In this document: piece by piece, positions 57,510 to 64,000 of the stretch
How positions within the stretch are numbered: position 1 is the stretch's first letter
Layout of the letters: each line of letters opens with the position of its first letter
Assembly (NCBI GenBank): GCA_965205965.1
Contig: CBDBHT010000007.1
Location: forward strand, 1,240,001-1,304,000
DNA from: Bin55 sp965205965
GTDB lineage: Bacteria > Pseudomonadota > Gammaproteobacteria > Pseudomonadales > Azotimanducaceae
Direction: 5' to 3'
DNA length: 64,000 nt
Program-made: the position numbers and the translations under genes
Notes under the pieces: generated by a model
Told to the model about the DNA's origin: nothing
Seen by the model: only the letters and a program-made list of their open reading frames with translations
Databases searched by the model: none

Positions 57510-57885
57510 ACGGGGAAAAACGGCGCAAAACCCGCAATAAGAAGCAAGAAAACCGCTCCCATGCGACGGTTTGGGCTGCTTCTGGACGTTGCCTAAGGAT
57601 TTTTGACGGCTGTATGATGGAAATGCCGAAACTTACCTTGTCCAGCAAGTCCTACGGCGCAGACTGCCGGGTAACGCTTAACCAATGATATCCGCAAATG
57701 CAACTGAACCCTCGGAACGTAGGTATAAATTGGGACAAATGCCGTCTTGATTTACAAAGTTTTAGTATAAGTTCCGATAGTGACAAAACATTGTCATTTT
57801 TTTACAGCACAGTAGCTACATCTCCTAATCGATTGGCAATACACTTGACGATAATAAAATAAGCGTACTTATTGCCGAACACCAA
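57510..57885. other. Intergenic region with a MITE 3 end trace
   Basis: TACGGCGCAGACTGCCGGG at about 57653-57671 matches the right end of MITE family 3 and the bases after copy b. No gene is visible in the rest. Confidence 0.4.
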
Positions 57886-58359
57886 TCAATAATGTCCCCC
57901 TAACTTCGTATGATCCCACGAGACATAGTGCTCCGGTGTGAATTTGAGTGCCACTCTTTTGTTTGCCATACCAGATACGTTTGATCGCAATGTTTGATGT
58001 TGTTCTTCACTTAGGTCTCGGTTCTTGGAATTAATATTTACTAGCGTATCGACCACAACATCGTAATCTTCGATAACTTCGGTATGAGCGTAGACGACAA
58101 CACCGCGCAACTCCGCATATTCCTCACCAGACTCAACGAGAAGACTGACTCTGGGGTCTCGTTTCCAGTTTTTAACCTTCTGACTCTTACCAAATGTCGT
58201 GCAATAGAAAACTCCGTCCTGATCAACGTAGTACCACATTGGCACGGGATGTGGAAACCCGCTTACGCCATTGGAAACAACGATGAGCGTACGCGCGTTG
58301 GCGAGATAGTCCGACCTTTCTTCGTCTGTCATCTTGATCAGCTTACGACGGGATGGCAT
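57886..58359 (-). CDS. PPOX-class (pyridoxamine 5'-phosphate oxidase-like) flavoprotein
   Basis: A 157-residue split-barrel flavoprotein. MTDEERSDYLANARTLIVVS opens the domain; GFPHPVPMWYYVDQDGVFYC and TTFGKSQKVKNWKRDPRVSL hold the flavin-phosphate contacts; the C-terminal VALKFTPEHYVSWDHTKLGG is typical of the TIGR03618-like, F420- or FMN-binding subgroup. It starts at an ATG. It stands alone upstream of a CobS-like gene on the opposite strand. The cofactor and substrate are uncertain. Confidence 0.85.
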   Translation of the reverse strand: MPSRRKLIKMTDEERSDYLANARTLIVVSNGVSGFPHPVPMWYYVDQDGVFYCTTFGKSQKVKNWKRDPRVSLLVESGEEYAELRGVVVYAHTEVIEDYDVVVDTLVNINSKNRDLSEEQHQTLRSNVSGMANKRVALKFTPEHYVSWDHTKLGGHY

Positions 58360-58573
58360 GTGTGTTCCTTCTCGTTCAGTACCACAAGGATAAAAGAATC
58401 TACAACCTCCAAGCCGAGTTGGGGTCGATACATGCTGCTGTTTATGCGCTTCAATATATCAGTGTTATTACAATCCGATAATGATTAAATAACATCTTTA
58501 GCGCGACTAGACTCAATCTTGGAAAACGCTGCCGCGCATCCTGAATTGATGTGCGCCTGTCGTAGTTGCATTT

Positions 58574-59572
58574 ATGAACATACACGAATCCAGCCTATCG
58601 CCGGAAATGGTACCTGACCACACGATAAACGTTAAAGACGTGTTTGGATTGGATCAGGATCTTTACGTACCGGCTTTTAGAGAACGGAATGACTACGTGC
58701 CGGAAATTGACCCGGACTACCGGTTCGATAAAGCAACGACGCTGGCTATTCTAGCTGGATATGCCCATAACCGACGCGTCATGATCCAAGGTTACCACGG
58801 CACGGGAAAATCCACGCACATTGAGCAAGTTGCAGCTCGCCTTAATTGGCCGTGCATTCGCGTAAATCTTGACAGCCACATTAGTCGAATCGAGTTGGTA
58901 GGAAAAGATGCAATCGTCATTGAAGATGGCCTGCAAATCACGGCTTTTAAAGAAGGTATCCTTCCGTGGGCACTTCAACATCCCACGTCGTTGGTATTCG
59001 ACGAATACGATGCGGGCCGACCCGACGTGATGTTTGTGATTCAGCGAGTATTGGAAGTTGAAGGCAAGCTAACTCTGCTTGATCAAAATCGAATTATAAC
59101 GCCACATCCAGCATTTCGCTTGTTTTCGACGACGAACACGATCGGTCTGGGTGATACGACTGGCCTTTACCATGGGACACAGCAAATTAACCAAGGGCAG
59201 ATGGACCGCTGGAACATCGTAGCAACGTTGAATTATCTCCAACACGATGTGGAAGTAGATATCGTCTACAGCAAAGCAAAAGGCTGGCAGGATCACAAGA
59301 ACGGGAAACGGATTATTGCCAACATGGTCGCCGTGGCCGACCTGACGCGCAAAGGATTTGTCAATGGAGATATATCAGTGGTTATGTCTCCCCGCACGGT
59401 GCTGACGTGGGCAGAGAACGCGGAGATTTTCGACGACATAGGATTCGGGTTCCGCGTCACGTTCCTTAACAAATGCGATGAATTAGAAAGACCGATTATC
59501 GCTGAGTATTACCAGCGTTGCATGGGCGAGGACCTTGGAGATGCCAGCGCGGGTATAACGTTAAGAACATAA
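58574..59572 (+). CDS. cobS: CobS-like AAA+ ATPase (cobaltochelatase subunit type)
   Basis: A 332-residue MoxR-type AAA+ ATPase that matches CobS, the motor of aerobic cobaltochelatase CobNST. Walker A is QGYHGTGKSTHIEQVAARL (about residues 72-90), Walker B SLVFDEYDAGRPDVMFVIQR (139-158), sensor 1 FSTTNTIGLGDTTGLYHG, and the region QMDRWNIVATLNYL is characteristic of CobS. A VWA-domain CobT-like gene follows after 9 bases. No cobN is in the window, so the chelatase role cannot be confirmed here; CobS/CobT pairs without CobN are known and their role is unclear. Confidence 0.9.
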   Translation: MNIHESSLSPEMVPDHTINVKDVFGLDQDLYVPAFRERNDYVPEIDPDYRFDKATTLAILAGYAHNRRVMIQGYHGTGKSTHIEQVAARLNWPCIRVNLDSHISRIELVGKDAIVIEDGLQITAFKEGILPWALQHPTSLVFDEYDAGRPDVMFVIQRVLEVEGKLTLLDQNRIITPHPAFRLFSTTNTIGLGDTTGLYHGTQQINQGQMDRWNIVATLNYLQHDVEVDIVYSKAKGWQDHKNGKRIIANMVAVADLTRKGFVNGDISVVMSPRTVLTWAENAEIFDDIGFGFRVTFLNKCDELERPIIAEYYQRCMGEDLGDASAGITLRT

Positions 59573-59581
59573 AGCGTCGTC

Positions 59582-61396
59582 GTGACTGACGAAGAAAAGA
59601 TTTTGGAATCATTCAAGCGAGCAATGACCGCTACGATACGCGCCATCGCTGAAAATCATGAACTCGCAGTCTCGTTTGATGGAAAGGCGTCGGATGCAAA
59701 CACACCCTCCTCCGTGCGTGTACCTCTTCCCGTCATTGGTTGTAGCGAGCATGAACTGAACGCATTACGCGGAACTGGTGATGAGATTGCTCTGCGATTG
59801 CGCTACCACGATGCATCCATACATCGAAGAAATACACCGGCGAGTGGGCCGGCTCAAGAACTGTTTCAATGGGTTGAAGATGCCCGAGTTGCGTCCATTG
59901 GCACTTTGCGCATGGAGGGCGTTGCGCAAAACCTTGATGCCCACCTAGAATTAATTTGTCGGCAATCGTCATTCGATCAGGTCACCGCGAAAACTGAAGC
60001 ACCACTGGGTGTGGCAGTAGGTTTAATCGTCAGGCAGAGGTTGACCGGCCGCAAGCTTCCTCCCTCAGCAGAAAACGTCGTACAGTTCTGGCGCGAATAC
60101 GTTGAGAACCGTGCTAACGAACACATCAATCAGCTGGAAGAATGTATGTACGACCAGCAGCAGTTTGCGAAAAGATGCAAGACTCTCCTAGTCAGTCTTG
60201 GACTCGCCCCAGAACTTGAAGAACCACTTGAACTTGGGAGCCAGGATCAAAAGCTAGAGTCGAGCAGCGATGCGGAAGAACCCGATGCTGAGTGTGCGAC
60301 CCAAAATATTGCGCTTGACGAAGATTCTTGTGGAGATGACGACTACGAAGGAGATGCAACAATCGTCGAAATAGATGCTGATATGGATCTTACGGACTTG
60401 GATTCTGATCCCGAACAGGAAAACGCACTATCTGCATCAATTGATGATCAAGGACAGATTCGCGTAGATAGCGGTTACGAGATGTTCACTACCGAGTTCG
60501 ATGAAATAATTCGCGCCGATGAACTTTGCGATACTGAAGAGATGTTACATCTGAGGAGTTTGTTGGATCGGCAACTCACGCCATTCAAGTACACCACTTC
60601 CAAGCTGGCAAACAGATTACAACACCGACTGTTAGCGAAACAGAATCGAACATGGGAATACGAGCTTGAAGAAGGAATACTGGACACGTCGCGATTAGCG
60701 CAAATTATCGTCAATCCGATCAATACACTTGCACACAAGCAAGAAAAGGAAACGAATTTCCGAGATACCGTGGTAACGATGTTAATCGACAGTTCAGGGT
60801 CGATGCGCGGAAGATCAATTACCATCGCCGCAATCTGTGGAGATATACTAGGACGCACATTAGAGCGATGTTCTGTGCGAGTTGAGATTCTAGGTTTTAC
60901 AACGTGCGCGTGGCGCGGTGGTCAATCGCGTGAAGAATGGATCAATGCGGGGAAACCAGACCGACCAGGGCGACTTAACGATCTGCGGCACATCATATAC
61001 AAAGCTGCGGATGATTCGTGGAGAAGATCGCGCCGTAATCTCGGCTTGATGATGCGTGAAGATATGCTCAAGGAAAACATTGATGGTGAGGCGTTGATTT
61101 GGGCCCATAACCGTTTAATCGGGCGGCAGGAACAAAGAAAAATATTGATGGTTATCTCCGATGGACTGCCCGTCGACAATTCGACGTTGCTTGCTAATCC
61201 CAGCCACTACCTCGAGCAACATCTTAAATATGCAATCGATATGATTGAAGACCATTCTCCAGTACAGCTGATAGCAATCGGCATCGGTCACGATGTGACC
61301 AATCACTATAGCCGCGCCGTCACTATTACTGATGCAGAACAACTAGGTGGAGCCATGACCGAGCAACTGGTGACATTATTTGAGGAAGCTCCGTGA
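59582..61396 (+). CDS. cobT: CobT-like protein with C-terminal VWA domain
   Basis: A 604-residue protein. The N-terminal helical domain (about 1-210) is typical of CobT, an acidic linker follows (about 215-285, DEDSCGDDDYEGDATIVEID), and the C-terminal VWA domain has a complete MIDAS: MLIDSSGSMRGRSI with D403, S405 and S407, a Thr in LGFTTCAW and a later Asp in VISDGLPVDNS. The VWA domain is thought to bind metal or the chelatase core. It begins with a GTG 9 bases after cobS, so the two are an operon. Confidence 0.9.
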   Translation: MTDEEKILESFKRAMTATIRAIAENHELAVSFDGKASDANTPSSVRVPLPVIGCSEHELNALRGTGDEIALRLRYHDASIHRRNTPASGPAQELFQWVEDARVASIGTLRMEGVAQNLDAHLELICRQSSFDQVTAKTEAPLGVAVGLIVRQRLTGRKLPPSAENVVQFWREYVENRANEHINQLEECMYDQQQFAKRCKTLLVSLGLAPELEEPLELGSQDQKLESSSDAEEPDAECATQNIALDEDSCGDDDYEGDATIVEIDADMDLTDLDSDPEQENALSASIDDQGQIRVDSGYEMFTTEFDEIIRADELCDTEEMLHLRSLLDRQLTPFKYTTSKLANRLQHRLLAKQNRTWEYELEEGILDTSRLAQIIVNPINTLAHKQEKETNFRDTVVTMLIDSSGSMRGRSITIAAICGDILGRTLERCSVRVEILGFTTCAWRGGQSREEWINAGKPDRPGRLNDLRHIIYKAADDSWRRSRRNLGLMMREDMLKENIDGEALIWAHNRLIGRQEQRKILMVISDGLPVDNSTLLANPSHYLEQHLKYAIDMIEDHSPVQLIAIGIGHDVTNHYSRAVTITDAEQLGGAMTEQLVTLFEEAP

Positions 61397-61592
61397 GTGG
61401 TGCGATGGAAAACGGTATTCTCTCGTTATGTACATGATGTATGAGTTGCAAATTATTATTACAGCTCGCGTATGTGGAGAAAATATTCGCATTGCTGTAG
61501 GTGTATGTACAAATTAAAAAAATCGGAACATCCTACCTGGAATGCGGTATGCAATCGAACTCCCACGTCATGGTCTTTCTAGGTGACAACGC
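61397..61592. other. Intergenic region after cobT
   Basis: About 200 bases without a visible gene or terminator before a family 3 MITE. Confidence 0.4.
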
Positions 61593-61729
61593 AGTCTGCG
61601 CTATAGAAATGTAGAAGCACTTTAGTAGGACAAGTTTCCTGAAACATTCCTATACGCAGTATATAATTTCTATCCTAGGCTGGTTCCGAGCTAACTATCC
61701 TAAAAAATGTTCTGGAAATTTCCCAGACT
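61593..61729. repeat. MITE family 3, copy d (inverted)
   Basis: 137 bases. Its reverse complement aligns over its full length with copies at 35904 and 53678: AACATTTTTTAGGATAG, then TTTGTCCTACTAAAG-like bases, ending TTTCTATAGCGCAGACT. Several small deletions make it the shortest copy. Confidence 0.75.
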
Positions 61730-62520
61730 GAATGTATACACCGATACCGCAGCGTTCAAATTAACGTTGGGATTTTCTATTTTTGAGAGTGGCCACCAGC
61801 AATTCGCTGTAATTCCCGGGTTTCAGAAGTTACGAAATATAGAAAGGCCTCGCAATATAGTGATAATCATGGTTATGGGCTTAGGGGCAGTGGGACGACA
61901 TTTTCAGATAAGCAACAAGATGCATCGAATTTTCTTGATTTCGGGTGCTTTTCGGCTGGCCATCCAACATGCGAAATACCAAGTATTTATGGTATAAGTG
62001 CGTTGGGAGCCGAGAGCAGATTTATTGAATGCATCCGCCTTGACACTCAATTTTACGTTCGCAAAAGGATTCAGATCCTTTCAACGAATAATGTCTAACC
62101 GAGAATTATGTTGCAACCGACGATCTCAGTCGAACGACGTTGGGCAAAGAACAATGGGTATGATCCAAAGGGCAACTTCGACGACCAGCGGATGCGTATT
62201 ACCGTTAGATCGGTAGTTTGGGTCATTCCAGATGAACATTGCTGGGACTGGTGGGGAATCCGTTGCCTGATGAACGAGTATGTCTTTTCCGCACATATGG
62301 GAGCAGTAAGTGCAACAAGTGTTTACTAAATTGCTGGTGGTCTCCGTTCCAAATACAGACGAGGAGAGTCGGCTGAGTATCCATACTATGAGTTAGCTCC
62401 CATTTCCATTAGCTCACACGCAGGATACGATAAGAACAACCCACTAAATTCGTGGCGCATCATAGAAGACAATGTTCGAACAAGTCAATTTAGTGTAATT
62501 CAATACTGATTGGATCTTTG
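61730..62520 (+). pseudogene. Decayed coding region of unknown family
   Basis: The best trace begins near 62108 with VERRWAKNNGYDPKGNFDD and QRMRITVRSVVWVIPDEHCW. After a single stop near 62326 the same frame continues (GGLRSKYRRGESAEYPYYEL, SSHAGYDKNNPLNSWRII) to about 62508. Upstream frames to 61730 are fragmentary. Aromatic-rich, beta-like composition fits an outer membrane protein, but I cannot name it. Confidence 0.3.
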
Positions 62521-62957
62521 GCAGCAACCTTAAACTCAACGACCAAACGAAACCCTCGCTTAACTTTTAAGTAAGCTTTGCTCATCACATCGGAGTTTTA
62601 CTATCGTGAAACTGATGGGTAGTAACTCTATCTCTCTAACACTTGCGTGGTTAAATACATAACCAATTTTCTTGGAAGTAGTTGGTGCCCGGCAGTCAGC
62701 CACCATTCGTCTATGAAATTGGCGCAAGCAATTACAGCTAATTCTACGCAATCATGGTATCTGTTTTTAGATACTACTCTTACTTGAATACGCAACCTAT
62801 ATCACCAACTTATACTACAGATTGAATTAAAATTAGATTAAATTTTTATCAATTTTGACTTATCAGTGATGAAATTTCATATTGTATGAGATATATGCAA
62901 TTGTAATCTTAAAATTTATGCTGCATATTTACTAAAATTCCTTTGCTGAGGCGAATC
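62521..62957. other. AT-rich intergenic region
   Basis: About 440 bases, very AT-rich towards the right end. I see no gene. It should carry the promoter of the following lipoprotein. Confidence 0.4.
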
Positions 62958-63464
62958 ATGAAATCAACTCTTTCGAAGCACCTATATGTTCATTATCTCA
63001 TGATGGTCCCTATATGCCTGCTATACGCATGTGGTGGAGATGGTTCACCAACTATTGCCGTGGAAATAGCGATGTCTAGAGCTGTAAATCAGATACCTGT
63101 TGTCTCTGCAGGATCTGGTACATCGGTCGGATGCTCAGGCACTATTACAATTGATGGTAATGGTAGCAACAACGATGGCGACAATGCACTCTTAACACGC
63201 CTGTGGCTGCAGGGCTCCGGCACTGCCGTCACTTCGAGCAGTACGTCCACTGCAGCTATCACCTTTGTAGCACCGGATTATGCCAGCGTATTCATTTTCA
63301 GTCTGATCACGAGTGGCAACATAAGCAACCGTGAAATCGGTAAAGTCCTCTTCATTATTAAATGCCCTCAGGCTCCTGTAACGCAGCCTGACATAAACCA
63401 TGATGGAGTTGATAAATTATTCGTCACTACTTCAAGTACTATCTCTAGCCCCAATATTGCATGA
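62958..63464 (+). pseudogene. Lipoprotein with PKD-like domain, truncated by a MITE
   Basis: 168 residues are left. I start at the ATG at 62958, with GAGGCG just upstream. A signal peptide ends in a lipobox, CLLYACGGDG, so it is lipid-anchored. A PKD/Ig-like domain follows: VVSAGSGTSVGCSGTITIDG, GSNNDGDNALLTRLWLQ, AAITFVAPDYASVFIFSL. After DINHDGVDKLFVTTSST the frame enters MITE family 1 at 63447 and stops at 63464, so the C-terminal part was lost. The original function is unknown. Confidence 0.6.
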
Positions 63465-63726
63465 GCAGTGCGAGATGGGTCCGTTTTTCGGTTCGGAACA
63501 GTAACCAGGGTTCCCATGTCTGGCAGCGAAATACCCCCGTTACCGGTGGTCGCACCACCACTGAAGCTGAATTCGGCCTCCACCTTGCTGCGTTGCACGG
63601 ATGAAAAGCGAATGGGATTTGGGTAACATTTCGTCACAGCAAGGTCTCCTTCGATATGTATCTTAACTCATTGAATGATATCGAATTATAGGAGCCTTGC
63701 TGTTTTATTCGTGCATTATCCGGGCT
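63447..63726. repeat. MITE family 1, complete copy
   Basis: 280 bases, left end AGCCCCAATATTGCATGAGC, right end GTGCATTATCCGGGCT. Internal sequence on the minus strand encodes VEAEFSFSGGATTGNGGI, like an IS1380 transposase N-terminus. CTAG and CTAA flank the ends. Confidence 0.85.
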
Positions 63727-63735
63727 AAATACAAG

Positions 63736-63838
63736 TTTCTATCGTACATCATCAGGTGTAGAAATTGACTTGGTTTTGGAAATGCCTGGAGGAAAACGAT
63801 ACCCACGGCCCAAGGGCGTCGAAGTAATTAGCCTGTAG
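63736..63838 (+). pseudogene. DUF4143 (AAA ATPase C-terminal) fragment
   Basis: One frame reads FYRTSSGVEIDLVLEMPGGK, which closely matches the restriction-endonuclease-like DUF4143 end of small AAA+ ATPases (FYRTAAGAEIDLVLE). It ends at a TAG near 63836. The rest of the gene is missing; the MITE lies directly before it. Bases 63839-64000 show nothing else. Confidence 0.6.
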
Positions 63839-64000
63839 GACACAGTGAGAGAAGTGTTAGGGTACGGTGGAGAACAAGATCAACCGAAAGAAATGAAATC
63901 AAAACATTATTAGTTGTCTTACGATCGCTGCGCTACGTTTGATTAAATAATGCGTGCAGCTTATTTGCCCTCGGCAAATGTAAGTGCCTCGGCTAGGTAA

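Overview
The window reads as one chromosomal stretch of an unclassified gammaproteobacterium. The evidence is topoisomerase IV with an adjacent yqiB/cpdA locus, the complete EF-P beta-lysylation set (epmB, efp, epmA), a WaaA Kdo transferase, a TolC-family protein and a large TonB-dependent receptor. Core genes have moderate GC. They are interrupted by GC-rich insertion sequences, most of them broken, and by at least three families of short non-autonomous elements with inverted ends. Many broken genes and fossil transposons suggest a lineage in genome decay, as in host-associated bacteria; that lifestyle is inference. I saw no tRNA, rRNA or CRISPR array.

Layout. 1-6.1 kb: thiO (partial)-thiS-thiG, bioB, a tolC-like gene, waaA (convergent) and hsp20. 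6.4-11.8 kb: a UvrD-type helicase and an AddB-like nuclease, probably a helicase-nuclease complex. 12-17.3 kb: transposon graveyard with an IS1595 remnant, a frameshifted IS4-type element carrying a DUF4338 (DruA-like) domain, and a frameshifted copy of a 1.68-kb IS. 17.4-22.8 kb: TonB receptor and S9 peptidase, likely co-transcribed. 23.2-28.1 kb: a tightly overlapping four-gene membrane operon (MotA/TolQ-like channel, two TolR-like partners, tandem SUMF1 protein), with a DUF4258 protein and a Ser/Thr kinase beyond it. 31.3-34.6 kb: a ParA ATPase plus AlbA_2/Schlafen-type ATP-binding protein, bracketed by IS remnants. 34.7-42.5 kb: LOG-family protein, IS remnants, yqiB, a decayed cpdA, parE and parC. 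42.4-49.6 kb: epmB, efp and epmA; epmB and efp are separated by 4.5 kb of inserted DNA holding IS remnants and a three-gene cassette (TIGR04255 protein, HTH protein, SQTCD-motif protein). 50-53.4 kb: an LLM oxidoreductase and a histidine phosphatase whose last codons were hit by an IS with a clear 9-bp target duplication. 53.7-57.7 kb: IS630 and IS256 pseudogenes, a dead RelE/HigB-type toxin and MITE pieces. 57.9-61.4 kb: a PPOX-type flavoprotein and a CobS/CobT-like pair. 61.4-64 kb: decayed coding remnants, a lipoprotein truncated by a MITE, and a DUF4143 fragment.

The best candidates for an undescribed system are the proton-channel/SUMF1 operon (23.2-28.1 kb), which resembles the GldK-L-M logic of proton-driven motors without being an obvious homologue, and the TIGR04255/HTH/SQTCD cassette (44.6-47.0 kb). 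The ParA/AlbA_2 pair and the helicase-nuclease pair are secondary candidates for mobile or defence-type modules.
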